Shown here: piece after piece, positions 18,109-27,942 of the stretch
Numbering within the stretch: position 1 is the stretch's first letter
How the letters are laid out: every line of letters begins with the position of its first letter
NCBI GenBank assembly: GCA_016125155.1
Contig: WGMI01000037.1
Span: 32,221 to 96,220, forward strand
DNA length: 64,000 nt
Source of the DNA: a bacterium
Lineage (GTDB): Bacteria > Bacteroidota > Bacteroidia > Flavobacteriales > Schleiferiaceae
Reading direction: 5' to 3'
Translations under genes and position numbers: made by a program
The notes under the pieces: generated by a model
The model's database searches: none
What the model saw: only the letters and a program-made list of their open reading frames with translations
Told to the model about the DNA's origin: nothing

Positions 18109-19346
18109 AACCAAGCGAATACGAACTGCGCACGCTTTCTTCGGGAATGCGCTGGGTTCATCGGCGCAGCCCTGGAGCCGTGGCCCATTTGGCATTGGTC
18201 ATCAAGGCGGGTTCCCGGGACGAGTTGGAGTCGGAGCAGGGTATGGCCCACTTCGTCGAACACTGTTTGTTTAAAGGGACCGAAAAGCGCAAAACCTACC
18301 ACATTCTCAGTCGTTTGGACGATGTAGGCGGGGAACTCAACGCCTACACCTCGAAAGAAGAGACACTGCTCTACGCCACGGTGCTCCGGAAAGACGCCCG
18401 TCGAGCCCTCGATTTGCTCGTCGACATTGCGTTTCGATCGGTGTTTCCCGAACGCGAAATCGCCAAGGAACAAGACGTCATCATCGACGAGATCAACTCC
18501 TATAAGGACGCGCCTTCTGATCTCATTTTCGACTATTTCGACGAGCTTTTGTTCGATGGACATCCGCTGGGACGCAACATCTTGGGCACCCCCGAACACC
18601 TGCGCAGTTTCGATCAAGCCAAGACCCGGGCCTTTCACCATCGGCTGTATACCCCAGAGCGGGTCGTTATCGCCACGGCCGGGAGCTTTGGGATCGATCG
18701 ACTCTTGCCTTGGGTAGAAGAACTCGTCGCTTCGGTGCGCTTTCGAGAACCTGAGGTGCCCCGCGAGCCCGTCAATGGTTATGCACCACGCCACCGGGTA
18801 GAGTCCATGCCCTATGTACAGACCCACATTGTTTTGGGAAACAGGGCCTTTGGAAGCAAAGAAGAACCAGCTCTGCCGCTGTTGTTGCTCAACAACCTCT
18901 TGGGTGGGCCCGGCATGAACACCCGATTGAATCTCAATATTCGGGAGCGTTATGGACTGACGTACAATCTCGAGTCGTTTTATACGCCCTATTCCGACAG
19001 CGGTTATTGGGGGGTGTATCTCAGCACGGATCCCGAACAAGCCGATCGGGTACTCGATTTAGTACACAGGGAACTCAAGATCCTTCGAGAAAAACCCTTG
19101 GGCATATTGCAGCTGTCTAAAGCCAAACACCAACTCCAGGGTCAATTGGTCTTGGGTCAAGAGAATCCGGGAAGTTCCGTCTCGGGTATTGCCAAGTCGT
19201 TGCTCCACTTCGATCAGGTTGAAAGCATGGAAGAAGTCCTAAAGCGCATCGACCAGATTCAAATGGAAGAGCTCGTCGAGGTAGGGCGGACGGTGTTTGA
19301 GCCCAGTCAGTTTAGCGAGGTCCGACTCAATGGACAAAATCCATAA
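18105..19346 (+). CDS. M16 family zinc peptidase (processing-peptidase-like)
   Basis: Single-length M16B peptidase (413 residues) with the inverted zinc motif HFVEH near residue 46 and the downstream conserved EINSYKD Glu. The C-terminal half shows the usual GGPGMNTRLNLNIRERYGLTY motif. It starts at a TTG that overlaps the ABC-F stop as TTGA, so translation is probably coupled. No signal peptide is evident, so it is expected to act in the cytoplasm. Substrate unknown. Confidence 0.92.
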   Translation: MKPSEYELRTLSSGMRWVHRRSPGAVAHLALVIKAGSRDELESEQGMAHFVEHCLFKGTEKRKTYHILSRLDDVGGELNAYTSKEETLLYATVLRKDARRALDLLVDIAFRSVFPEREIAKEQDVIIDEINSYKDAPSDLIFDYFDELLFDGHPLGRNILGTPEHLRSFDQAKTRAFHHRLYTPERVVIATAGSFGIDRLLPWVEELVASVRFREPEVPREPVNGYAPRHRVESMPYVQTHIVLGNRAFGSKEEPALPLLLLNNLLGGPGMNTRLNLNIRERYGLTYNLESFYTPYSDSGYWGVYLSTDPEQADRVLDLVHRELKILREKPLGILQLSKAKHQLQGQLVLGQENPGSSVSGIAKSLLHFDQVESMEEVLKRIDQIQMEELVEVGRTVFEPSQFSEVRLNGQNP

Positions 19347-20011
19347 TGCAAGCAGGAGCGTTGGTGACCAGCGTTGAACGGGCGTTTCGCACTCATGCTC
19401 GATCCGACCAGGCCGGGGCCATGGAGGCTTATATGAAACATCAGTTTCCGTTTCTCGGACTCAAACGCCCCGAGCGAAACGCCCTGATTTCGGACATGCT
19501 GAAGCATTGGAAGCCCGAGGCCGAAGCCTTGATGTCGGCCGCTGAACAACTCTGGGGCCTGGAGGAGCGAGAGTTTAAGTATGTGGCACTCGATGCCTTG
19601 ATCCGGTATCAAAAACAGCTAGATGCAAGCCATGTAGATCGGATTTTAGCCTTAGTGCTTACCGAATCCTGGTGGGATACGGTCGATCTGCTGGCTGGTT
19701 CGGTATTGAGTCCCATGGCTTTGCGCGACAGAAACATCCACGATGCCCTATTCGACCTCAAGGACCGTGAAGAATTGTGGCTCAAGAGGACTTCGTTGTT
19801 GTATATGCTGAAGCACGGACCCAAGACCGATCGGGAGCGACTGGAAGCCTTGGTTCGCGCTCATGCGGCTGAGTCGGATTTCTTTCTGCGCAAGGGAATC
19901 GGTTGGGCGCTGCGCAATTTTGCTCGGGTCGATCCCGATTGGGTTCGCGCGGTCGTAGCCCGCAATGCGCTTTCTCCACTGAGCGTACGAGAGGCGCTCA
20001 AGCACCTCTAA
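19346..20011 (+). CDS. DNA alkylation repair protein, AlkD-like HEAT repeats
   Basis: All-helical protein of 221 residues resembling AlkC/AlkD DNA glycosylases that excise 3- and 7-alkyl purines. Family features seen are FPFLGLKRPERN near the N-terminus, EREFKYVALDAL, and the catalytic-site region ESWWDTVDLLAG with its two Trp and Asp. A further motif is RKGIGWALRNFARVDPDWV. The ATG overlaps the M16 stop codon by one base. Convergent sufD ends 8 nt downstream. Confidence 0.9.
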   Translation: MQAGALVTSVERAFRTHARSDQAGAMEAYMKHQFPFLGLKRPERNALISDMLKHWKPEAEALMSAAEQLWGLEEREFKYVALDALIRYQKQLDASHVDRILALVLTESWWDTVDLLAGSVLSPMALRDRNIHDALFDLKDREELWLKRTSLLYMLKHGPKTDRERLEALVRAHAAESDFFLRKGIGWALRNFARVDPDWVRAVVARNALSPLSVREALKHL

Positions 20012-20018
20012 AACATGC

Positions 20019-21344
20019 TTATAGGCTCAGCTCAAAATCGACGTTGAGCTTGCGTGCCATCAAACGACTCAACCGCTGACGGAGTTCGGGGAGGGGTACT
20101 TTGGCAATAATTTCTTCCCCAAAGGCGTAGAGCAGGAGCGCCTGGGCTTCGTGGGCAGGGATGCCCCGGGAGCGCAGGTAAAACAGCGCGTCTTCGTCCA
20201 ACTGACCAATGGTGCATCCGTGGCTGCATTTGACGTCGTCGGCAAAAATCTCGAGTTGGGGCTTGGTATCCACGGTGGCCTTTTCGCCCAAAAGCACGTT
20301 GTGGTTTTGTTGAAAGGCATTGGTTTTTTGCGCTCCAGGCCGCACCATAATCCGTCCGTTGAACACCCCCTGCGACTTGCCATCGTAGACGCCTTTGTAC
20401 AATTCGTCGCTTTGGCAGTGTGGCGCAACGTGATCGACCCCAGTGTGGTGATCGACAAATTGGTCTGCGTCTACGAGGCTCAACCCGATCATGCCAGCGT
20501 TGGCCCCTGGGCCTTCAAGCTTGAATTCCAATTCGTTCCGTACAAAACGTCCTCCGAAGACAAAAGTGCCTACATCGACGCGGCTGTCCCGTTCCTGCAC
20601 AATAGAGGTGTGGTCGATCAGGGCCGTGGTGGGAGAGTCGTTTTGGATTTTGAGGTAGTGAAAGTGCGATCCCGCTCCGGCAAAGACTTCGGTCACCGAA
20701 TTGGTCAGCACCCGGGCGTTTCCGAGGTTTTGGTGCCGCTCGATCAGGGTAGCCTCGGCTCCTTCTTCGAGGACAATCAGTCCCCTCGGTTGGTTCATAG
20801 AATCCCCAATGCTCCCCGTCGAGATGTGCATAACTTCGATGGGTTTTTCCACCACTTTGCCGGCGGGGATCCGGACAAAGGCCCCTTCCCGGGCAAAGGC
20901 GGTATTTAGGGCCACCAGAGACCGCTCGCCCCAGGCTGCCTTGGAGAAGTAGGCATCGATGACCGACCTGTGCCGGCGCAAACCCGCGGAAAACGTACAG
21001 ATATCGTAATTCTGATGCGTGGTGCTGCTCAGCCAACTGCTGTATCGGCCGTCGACAAAAACGATTTTGTAGGTATCGAGTTCGTTGAGGAAAAATCGCT
21101 TGATTTCGCTGAACTCCAACCCTTGTTCGCGATCGGCAAAAACCGTGTAATCTCCCTTGACAATGGGCTTGAGATTGGTGTATTTCCAGTCCTCGAGTTT
21201 CACGCTCGGAAACCCCTGGGCTTCGAACCGCTTCATCGCCTGCCGACGGATGGAGTGCAAGGGGCTGCGCGTCTCTTCTTTGAGCTCGTTTTCAAAGACG
21301 ATAAAACTCGATTGAAGCCGATCCTTGAGCGAATCCATACTCAT
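20019..21344 (-). CDS. sufD: SufD, Fe-S cluster assembly scaffold subunit
   Basis: Component of the SufBC2D scaffold that builds [Fe-S] clusters. The C-terminal beta-helix is well conserved: FNGRIMVRPGAQKTNAFQQN, LEIFADDVKCSHGCTIGQLD and RSRGIPAHEAQALLLYAF. The ATG at 21344 overlaps the sufC stop (ATGA) and gives 441 residues; an upstream ATG at 21371 would add nine residues inside sufC. It is the last gene of the sufABCD unit. Confidence 0.95.
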   Translation of the reverse strand: MSMDSLKDRLQSSFIVFENELKEETRSPLHSIRRQAMKRFEAQGFPSVKLEDWKYTNLKPIVKGDYTVFADREQGLEFSEIKRFFLNELDTYKIVFVDGRYSSWLSSTTHQNYDICTFSAGLRRHRSVIDAYFSKAAWGERSLVALNTAFAREGAFVRIPAGKVVEKPIEVMHISTGSIGDSMNQPRGLIVLEEGAEATLIERHQNLGNARVLTNSVTEVFAGAGSHFHYLKIQNDSPTTALIDHTSIVQERDSRVDVGTFVFGGRFVRNELEFKLEGPGANAGMIGLSLVDADQFVDHHTGVDHVAPHCQSDELYKGVYDGKSQGVFNGRIMVRPGAQKTNAFQQNHNVLLGEKATVDTKPQLEIFADDVKCSHGCTIGQLDEDALFYLRSRGIPAHEAQALLLYAFGEEIIAKVPLPELRQRLSRLMARKLNVDFELSL

Positions 21345-22096
21345 ACTTCGGCTTCTTTTTCTTTCAGCCAATCGTATCCGCGTTTTTCGAGCTCGAGCGC
21401 GAGGCCCTTATCGCCCGATTTGACGATCCGGCCCTTGTGCAATACGTGGATAAAATCGGGTTGGATGTACTCGAGCAACCGCTGATAGTGCGTAATGACC
21501 AGAATAGAGCGCTCCGGGCTGCGCAGCGCGTTGACCCCTTCGGCCACGATGCGCAGAGCATCGATGTCGAGTCCCGAGTCGGTCTCGTCGAGAATGGCCA
21601 ATTTGGGTTCGAGCAAAGCCATTTGGAAGATCTCGTTGCGCTTTTTTTCGCCTCCCGAAAATCCTTCGTTGAGCGAGCGAGAAAGAAAGCCTTTGTCCAT
21701 GCCGAGCAACTCCATTTTTTCGCGCATCAACCGAAGCATGTCTTTGGCCTCCATGGGCTCCAAACCCTTGGCCTTGCGGTGTTGATTGATCGCGGTCTTT
21801 ACGAAGTTGGTCACGCTCACTCCGGGAATTTCCACCGGATACTGAAAGGACAAGAACAATCCGAGATGGGCGCGCTCTTCGGGCGCTAGCTCCATCAGGT
21901 CGGTTCCTTCAAATTCGAGGGAGCCCGATTCGATCTCGTAGTCTTCGCGACCCGCGATAACATTGGACAAAGTACTCTTTCCAGAGCCGTTGGGCCCCAT
22001 AATGGCATGGACTTCCCCCCTTCCTATTTCGAGGTCTATTCCGTTCAAAATGGGCTGACCATCAATAGAGGCTTTCAGCCCTTGAATTTTCAACAT
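21341..22096 (-). CDS. sufC: SufC, Fe-S cluster assembly ATPase
   Basis: ABC-type ATPase that drives conformational change in the SufBC2D complex. Walker A is GPNGSGKST, the family-specific signature region is NEGFSGGEKKRNEIFQM, and Walker B is LAILDETDSGLDIDAL, all typical of SufC. The start at 22096 (MLKIQGL) gives 251 residues, the standard length; upstream in-frame sequence lies inside sufB and is not SufC-like. It lies 17 nt after the sufB stop. Confidence 0.97.
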   Translation of the reverse strand: MLKIQGLKASIDGQPILNGIDLEIGRGEVHAIMGPNGSGKSTLSNVIAGREDYEIESGSLEFEGTDLMELAPEERAHLGLFLSFQYPVEIPGVSVTNFVKTAINQHRKAKGLEPMEAKDMLRLMREKMELLGMDKGFLSRSLNEGFSGGEKKRNEIFQMALLEPKLAILDETDSGLDIDALRIVAEGVNALRSPERSILVITHYQRLLEYIQPDFIHVLHKGRIVKSGDKGLALELEKRGYDWLKEKEAEV

Positions 22097-22113
22097 ATCC
22101 GTTCGTTTAAGGA

Positions 22114-23544
22114 TCAACCCACGCTGCCTTCGAGGCTCAACGCCAGCAGTTTTTGCGCCTCGACGGCAAACTCCATGGGCAACTGGTTGAGTACTTCTTT
22201 GCAATACCCATTGACGATCAGTGCAATGGCGTCTTCAGTAGGGATGCCCCTTTGGTTGCAGTAAAAAAGCTGGTCCTCGCCGATTTTCGAGGTGGTGGCT
22301 TCGTGTTCGACTCGGGCCGTGCGGTTTTCGATCTCGATGTACGGGAAGGTGTGCGACCCACAGGCATCACCCATCAAGAGCGAATCGCACTGCGAAAAAT
22401 TCCGCGCATTTTGAGCCCTCGGCCCCATTTTCACCAAACCCCGGTAGCTTCCATTGCTCTTTCCGGCGCAAATGCCCTTGGAAATAATGGTGCTTTTGGT
22501 ATTGCGTCCGAGGTGGATCATTTTGGTTCCGGTATCCGCCTGCTGATGGTGGTTGGTCACGGCCACCGAATAGAATTCCCCCACCGAGTTTTCGCCTTTC
22601 AAAATGCAGGAGGGATATTTCCACGTTACGGCCGAACCCGTTTCTACTTGGGTCCAACTGATTTTGGCATTGCGTTCGCACAGACCCCGCTTGGTCACAA
22701 AGTTGAACACTCCGCCCTTGCCCTGGGCATCGCCGGGGTACCAATTCTGAACCGTAGAATACTTGATTTCGGCTCCGTCGAGGGCAATCAATTCGACCAC
22801 CGCGGCATGGAGCTGGTTTTCGTCCCGCATGGGTGCGGTGCATCCTTCCAGATAGCTGACATACGACCCTTCTTCGGCTACGATCAAGGTGCGCTCAAAT
22901 TGACCCGTTCCCGCTTCGTTGATGCGGAAATAGGTGCTCAACTCCATCGGACAGCGCACCCCTTTTGGGATATAGCAAAAGGAGCCATCGGTAAAGACCG
23001 CCGAGTTGAGGGCAGCATAGAAGTTGTCGGTGCGCGGAACCACGGTGCCGAGGTATTTGCGCACCAAATCCGGATGGTCCCGAACCGCTTCAGACATGGG
23101 GCAGAACAAAATCCCCATTTCTTTCAATTTGGCCTGAAATGTGGTTTTGATGCTTACAGAGTCGACCACCACATCCATGGCTACCCCCGTAAGGCGCTTC
23201 TGTTCATCGAGCGAGATCCCCAGTTTCTCAAAGGTTTTGAGCAATTCGGGATCGACTTCGTCCAAGCTACCGAGGGTCTTCTTCGGTTTGGGGGCCGAGT
23301 AGTATGAAATTTCCTGAAAATGAGGTTTTTCATAATGGACATTGGCCCATTCTGGCTCGGTCATTTCCTGCCAAATTCGGTAGGCTTCCAACCGCCAATC
23401 GAGCATCCATTGGGGTTCGTTTTTCTTGGCGGAAATCAGTCTGATAACGTCTTCGTTTAAACCGGGTGGGACCTTGTCCGACTCCACATCGGTCGTAAAA
23501 CCGTAGGCGTATTCGTTGCGCGTAATATGCTCTAATACTTCCAT
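22114..23544 (-). CDS. sufB: SufB, Fe-S cluster assembly scaffold subunit
   Basis: Scaffold subunit on which clusters are assembled. Its 476 residues contain the highly conserved [64 protein letters not shown] and [12 protein letters not shown] blocks and the C-terminal [17 protein letters not shown]. The Cys in SYLEGCTAP corresponds to the region implicated in sulfur acceptance. It starts 9 nt after the sufA-like gene ends. Confidence 0.97.
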   Translation of the reverse strand: MEVLEHITRNEYAYGFTTDVESDKVPPGLNEDVIRLISAKKNEPQWMLDWRLEAYRIWQEMTEPEWANVHYEKPHFQEISYYSAPKPKKTLGSLDEVDPELLKTFEKLGISLDEQKRLTGVAMDVVVDSVSIKTTFQAKLKEMGILFCPMSEAVRDHPDLVRKYLGTVVPRTDNFYAALNSAVFTDGSFCYIPKGVRCPMELSTYFRINEAGTGQFERTLIVAEEGSYVSYLEGCTAPMRDENQLHAAVVELIALDGAEIKYSTVQNWYPGDAQGKGGVFNFVTKRGLCERNAKISWTQVETGSAVTWKYPSCILKGENSVGEFYSVAVTNHHQQADTGTKMIHLGRNTKSTIISKGICAGKSNGSYRGLVKMGPRAQNARNFSQCDSLLMGDACGSHTFPYIEIENRTARVEHEATTSKIGEDQLFYCNQRGIPTEDAIALIVNGYCKEVLNQLPMEFAVEAQKLLALSLEGSVG

Positions 23545-23553
23545 GGGAATTCT

Positions 23554-23883
23554 TTAAACGGCAAAACTCTCACCACAACCGCAGGTTCGGGTTGCATTGG
23601 GATTCACAAAACTGAACCCCTTGCCATTCAAGCCGCCTTGATACTCCAACGTGGTTCCCACCAAATACAACAGGCTCTTTTTGTTCACGGCAATCCGAAC
23701 CCCACGCTCTTCATAAACGCGGTCGTCGGCCAGGAGTTCATCGGCAAATCCCAACTCATACGACAAACCCGAGCATCCGCCACTTTGCACACCCACGCGA
23801 ACGTACGTGGCTTCCGGATTCCGCCCTTCTTGTTGCATCAGCTCGGTCAGCTTGCGTTCCGCTTCAGGGCTTACCGAAATCAT
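23554..23883 (-). CDS. sufA: SufA/IscA-type Fe-S carrier protein
   Basis: A-type carrier of 109 residues. The three ligand cysteines are present: one in GGCSGLSYE and two in the C-terminal TCGCGESF. The ATG at 23883 gives the usual length; a GTG seven codons upstream (23904) is an alternative. First gene of the sufABCD transcription unit, with a strong promoter and an inverted repeat at the start of the transcript. Confidence 0.93.
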   Translation of the reverse strand: MISVSPEAERKLTELMQQEGRNPEATYVRVGVQSGGCSGLSYELGFADELLADDRVYEERGVRIAVNKKSLLYLVGTTLEYQGGLNGKGFSFVNPNATRTCGCGESFAV

Positions 23884-23912
23884 AGCCTGCACAGATTGCG
23901 TCACTTTGGGTC

Positions 23913-23935
23913 TTGTTTAGAACGTTTGCAAACGC
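23913..23935. promoter_or_regulatory. Putative suf operator at the sufA transcription start
   Basis: Read on the minus strand, the half-sites GCGTTTGCAA and TTCTAAACAA flank a 3-bp centre ACG, directly after the -7 box. Within it CGTTTGCAAACG (23923-23934) is a perfect 12-bp palindrome. The 13-mer CGTTCTAAACAAG recurs as CGTTCCAAACAAG in the sufS promoter at 51280-51292. The position suggests a repressor site over the transcription start. Confidence 0.5.
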
Positions 23936-23967
23936 AAAGGTAGTCAACGCCGAGGTGTAGCCCCAAA
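23935..23967 (-). promoter_or_regulatory. sufABCD promoter (-33 and -7 boxes)
   Basis: On the minus strand TTTG (23967-23964) and TACCTTTG (23942-23935) are separated by 21 bp, close to the Bacteroidota consensus of TTTG, about 19 bp, TAnnTTTG. Transcription should begin near 23930, inside the inverted repeat described at 23913-23935, leaving a leader of about 45 nt before the sufA ATG at 23883. Confidence 0.72.
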
Positions 23968-24249
23968 GTCATCGCCGGTTCAATTTCAATCCGCACACCG
24001 AACATCGGGTGTAAGACACCAGCCTTATTTCCTACCTGTTCCTGCGGTTTGAAAGCTAAGTATAACACTACAATAAAACATGCTTAACGCGCCGTTCATC
24101 TTGTGCAGGCCGTGTTGGAACTACAAGATTTTGAGCGATACAAGTCAATTAAAGTTGTTAAATTCGGTGCGTCGCAAAAAAAGGGAAACCAGCGCGGCTT
24201 TTTCGACCGAGAGGTTCGAATTCTGCCGGGGCGCAGCATTTGTCTTAAC

Positions 24250-27200
24250 ATGCACAAGGCCATTCGTTTGTGGAGTGTTTTCGCTCTGCTGCTTTTGTGC
24301 GGCCTCGGACAGATGCTGGCCTGCGTCCCAATTGTAAGCCTGGGAACGCAAATATTTATTTGTCAAGGTTCTTCGATTACCCTTTCGGCCTTCAATCCGA
24401 ACAGTACCTATGTGTGGCACAATGGGAGCACGGCTCCCACCTATACAGCCAGCAGCAGTGGTTTGGTCTATGTGACGGTCACCAATGCCTGCGGCTCGAC
24501 CACCGATTCCATTCAGGTGAATGTCTTGCCCGCCCCCAATGCCTCGCTTGGGCCCGACACCTTTTTGTGTCCGGGTCAAAGTCTGAGCCTAAGCGTTTTC
24601 CCCCAGGCCGGGGTCAATACGGTTTGGAGCACTGGGGCGTCGGGATTGAGTACAGTGATTTCGGCTCCGGGAACTTATTGGATTCAGCGGTCAAACAGTT
24701 GCGGTATAGATCGCGATACCTTGATTGTCTATGGATTGGCGCCCCCAACTGCGGTATTGGATCCGGATTACTGGCGCTGTGGTTCGACCCCTTTGACCCT
24801 TTCGGTACCGGTGGGGCCCTTCGACGCGGTGTTGTGGAGCAACGGAGCGACCACAACGTCCATAGCTGTCTCAGATACCGGGGCGTATTTGGTCACCCTC
24901 AGCAATCCCTGCGGTTCGAACACCTACTCTACCCATGTGGGGGTCTTGCCCGATCCGCAAGATCTGCTTCCCGATGTGGCTTATTTGTGTCAGAGCGGCA
25001 ACAGCGTCCTCGATCCCGGCCTGCCCCCCGGACAATACGCATGGAGCAATGGGAGCAGCGGACCTACCTTCAATTTGCAACAAAGTGGTTTGATCTGGCT
25101 CACCTACAGCGGGCCTTGTGGAACCTTTACCGATACAACTACCGTAATCGTTGAGCCCAACCTATCCATCGACCTAGGGGCCGATACTTCTTCGTGCAGC
25201 CCGATCCGGATCGGGCTGAGCGCCATTCCTGGTATCAGTCTTTTGTGGAGCGATGGGAGCAGCGGAGACAGCCTTACGTTGACCCAAAGCGGAACCTATT
25301 GGGTGACGTACACTTCAAATTGCACTTCGGGCACCGATACGCTCGAGTTTGTCTTGACCACCCCACCTGTGGTTCCTTCCCTTGATACGCTTTTTCGATG
25401 TGCGGGCACTCCTCTGAGCTACAGCGTCCCCGTACAGCCCGGCACTCACATTAGCTGGAACGATCCCTCGCTCAATGGGAACAACGTACAATTTGTCCAA
25501 GACGGCAACTACATCCTCACGGCTCAGAACGCCTGCGGAACGGCAGCGAGGTCGTTTTATGTGGTAACAAGCACCCCACCCTTGGCCAATTTGGGGCCCG
25601 ACAGCGTTTTGTGCGACCGGATTTGGATCAAACCCGCTCAATTCAACTACAACAGCATTGTATGGAGCAATGGATCGACCGCCGACAGCATCAAGGTCCT
25701 GAATGGCACATTTTGGGTAAGCGTAACCAATGGTTGTGGGACCGATCTGGATACCATCGTGTTTACCACCAACATACCGCCAACCCCAACCCTTCCAGAC
25801 ACCATCGAAAGTTGCCAAGGGCAAAACATTGCACTCTCGGTGCCTTATCGGCCTTTTGCTTCCTATTTGTGGAGCACCGGAAGCACGACCCAGAATGCGG
25901 TCGTCAGTAGTTTGGGGATGCATTGGGTTCAGATTGGCAGTGTTTGCGATACGCTGTACGACACGGTATACGTGGTTCCCGTAACCCCCTATGCCTTGCC
26001 AAATCTTCAATCCCAGTATTCGCTTTGTCCCCAGGACACCTTTGTGATCGAGCTCGACAGCGTCATTCCCAACAACCACGTCTCCTGGAGCAATGGCATT
26101 CAGGGCCGGCGGTTCAGCACAACGGTGCCCGGAGTCTTCATCTTGAGTTTGAGCAATAGCTGCGGTACGGTAACCGATACGTTTTCAGTTGTTACCGGGG
26201 CGCCGCCTTTGGATGTGATTGGAGACACCATTTCGATCTGTGTCGGACAGAGTCAGATGATTACTGCCCTTGGCAGCGGGGCCGATTCGGTGTACTGGTT
26301 TGACGGGACCAGTGGGGTTCAAACCACGGTGAACAGCGCTGGTTATCATCGGGTGGCACTGCACAACGACTGCGGGGTGCTCGTCGATAGTTTTCTCGTG
26401 GTCTTGGAACAAGGGTTGCCTGTTCTGAATTTAGGCCCCGATGTCGTGGTATGCGGGGGGGGCGCCGTATTGAGCACGGGGCTGGGTGGAAGCGTCAACC
26501 ACCTATGGTCGACCGGACACACCAGCAGCAGTCTTTTGGCCACTGCTTTAGGAACCTATTGGGTGCAGGTGAGCAATGCTTGTCAAACGAGTTATGACAC
26601 GGTTCAGGTCGATTTGTTGCAGTTTCCGACCACCAATATTCCGCCGGTTTTGACCTTTTGCAACGGAAGCACGCTCAACATCGATGTGACCCAACCTCTA
26701 TCGACTTATTTGTGGAGCGACGGGAATACCAGTGGGGTGGGGACGTTCACCGGTGCCGGCGATTATTGGGTTCAAATCACCAATTTGTGCGGAACCCTGA
26801 CCGACAGCTTTGACCTTCAGTTCTTTGATGCCGTTACCGTCGATCTGGGCCCCGATACCACGTTGTGTCTGGGCGACACCCTGGTACTCGATGCCGGGGC
26901 CGACAATTTGAGCCAGCTTTGGAGCGATGGAAGCACAGGACGGTTCTTGAGGGTCTACCAATCGGGCAGCTATTCGGTTGCGATTCAAGGTTTCTGCAAT
27001 TCAGCTACAGACTCTATTCAAGTGCAGTTCTTGGGCGATCCCGTTTTTTCTTTCGGCCCGGAAATCCCCGTGTGTTCGGGAGGCGATCCGGTTCCCTTGG
27101 TGGGTCCCCCCGGTATGGTGACCTATGAATGGAACACGGGGGCCACGACCCCTACTATAAGCACCAACGCCTCAGGGGTCTACTGGTTGCGGGTTTCCAA

Positions 27201-27942
27201 TGGTTGCTATACGTGGGTGGACTCGCTCACGGTGGTACCCGACAGCGCAGTACCCCTCGATTTTGGACCGGATACCCTGTTGTGCCAAGGCACCTTGCTT
27301 ACCCTCGACGCGGGAACGCCGGTCAACTGGTCGAATGGAGGGTTTGGCTCGGTCTACCAGATCGGAAGTCCGGGTACCTACCGGTGTTGGATTGTCAATA
27401 CCTGCGGCACCTTTGGTGATACCATACGGGTCGATTACGTATCTCCGCTCGAAGAACTGGGGCTTTCCGGAAGTGCGTGCAGAGATTCTGCCCTAAAGGT
27501 AGAGTTGCCCGCAGAAGGGGACTCTGTGGTTTGGTATGACGGATTGCGCAGCTACAATCGAACCCTGACAGCGCCAGGCTCGTACGGATTTACGCGCTAC
27601 AATGCCTGTGGAGGTAGCCCGGGTCGCTATGAAGCGGTTTTTGTCGATTGTGAGTGCGGATTGTTTGTACCCGAAAGCTTTTCCCCCAATGGAGATGGGG
27701 TCAACGACTTCTATGAAATCGGCCACAGTTGTACGCTCCGCGATTTCGAACTGTTGATTTTCGACCGGTTTGGCTCGGTGGTGCACACCGAGTTGCGAGA
27801 CGATTTTCGCTGGGATGGTACCGTCCAAGGCCAGCCATTGCCCGTTGGGTTGTACCATTGGGTCGCCAATTATCGGTACACCCGCAACGGAGTAGACCCC
27901 GGATTTAAGACCCAAAGGGGCTCACTCATCTTGATTCGATGA
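24250..27942 (+). CDS. Large T9SS-exported repeat protein with gliding-motility-associated C-terminal domain
   Basis: Secreted protein of 1230 residues. The start at 24250 (MHKAIRLW) opens a signal peptide (hydrophobic to about residue 24); the in-frame upstream codons are not protein-like. Sixteen tandem units of about 70 residues follow, each with a first Cys, a WSxG-type turn (YLWSTGST, VWSNGST), a GxYWV strand, and a second Cys in NxCGxxxD. The spacing suggests one disulfide per Ig-like module. The last 95 or so residues (FVPESFSPNGDGVNDFYEI to LILIR) match the CHU_C / gliding-motility-associated type B sorting domain used by T9SS. A cell-surface adhesin or filament is likely; the ligand is unknown. 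The stop overlaps thiL (ATGA). Confidence 0.88.
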   Translation: MHKAIRLWSVFALLLLCGLGQMLACVPIVSLGTQIFICQGSSITLSAFNPNSTYVWHNGSTAPTYTASSSGLVYVTVTNACGSTTDSIQVNVLPAPNASLGPDTFLCPGQSLSLSVFPQAGVNTVWSTGASGLSTVISAPGTYWIQRSNSCGIDRDTLIVYGLAPPTAVLDPDYWRCGSTPLTLSVPVGPFDAVLWSNGATTTSIAVSDTGAYLVTLSNPCGSNTYSTHVGVLPDPQDLLPDVAYLCQSGNSVLDPGLPPGQYAWSNGSSGPTFNLQQSGLIWLTYSGPCGTFTDTTTVIVEPNLSIDLGADTSSCSPIRIGLSAIPGISLLWSDGSSGDSLTLTQSGTYWVTYTSNCTSGTDTLEFVLTTPPVVPSLDTLFRCAGTPLSYSVPVQPGTHISWNDPSLNGNNVQFVQDGNYILTAQNACGTAARSFYVVTSTPPLANLGPDSVLCDRIWIKPAQFNYNSIVWSNGSTADSIKVLNGTFWVSVTNGCGTDLDTIVFTTNIPPTPTLPDTIESCQGQNIALSVPYRPFASYLWSTGSTTQNAVVSSLGMHWVQIGSVCDTLYDTVYVVPVTPYALPNLQSQYSLCPQDTFVIELDSVIPNNHVSWSNGIQGRRFSTTVPGVFILSLSNSCGTVTDTFSVVTGAPPLDVIGDTISICVGQSQMITALGSGADSVYWFDGTSGVQTTVNSAGYHRVALHNDCGVLVDSFLVVLEQGLPVLNLGPDVVVCGGGAVLSTGLGGSVNHLWSTGHTSSSLLATALGTYWVQVSNACQTSYDTVQVDLLQFPTTNIPPVLTFCNGSTLNIDVTQPLSTYLWSDGNTSGVGTFTGAGDYWVQITNLCGTLTDSFDLQFFDAVTVDLGPDTTLCLGDTLVLDAGADNLSQLWSDGSTGRFLRVYQSGSYSVAIQGFCNSATDSIQVQFLGDPVFSFGPEIPVCSGGDPVPLVGPPGMVTYEWNTGATTPTISTNASGVYWLRVSNGCYTWVDSLTVVPDSAVPLDFGPDTLLCQGTLLTLDAGTPVNWSNGGFGSVYQIGSPGTYRCWIVNTCGTFGDTIRVDYVSPLEELGLSGSACRDSALKVELPAEGDSVVWYDGLRSYNRTLTAPGSYGFTRYNACGGSPGRYEAVFVDCECGLFVPESFSPNGDGVNDFYEIGHSCTLRDFELLIFDRFGSVVHTELRDDFRWDGTVQGQPLPVGLYHWVANYRYTRNGVDPGFKTQRGSLILIR

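Larger units (their letters stand above)
23884..24249. other. Intergenic region between sufA and the repeat-protein gene
   Basis: It holds the sufABCD promoter and operator on the left. The right half (about 24050-24170) is AT-rich and includes a near-consensus -7 box TAAATTCG at 24159-24166 on the plus strand that could serve the gene starting at 24250, although the nearest TTTG is 25 bp further up. No gene or RNA was recognised. Confidence 0.4.

Noticed and set aside
24310..27650. Regularly spaced repeats that could suggest a CRISPR array
   Set aside because: The periodicity is about 210 nt, conserved at protein rather than DNA level, and lies in one long coding frame.
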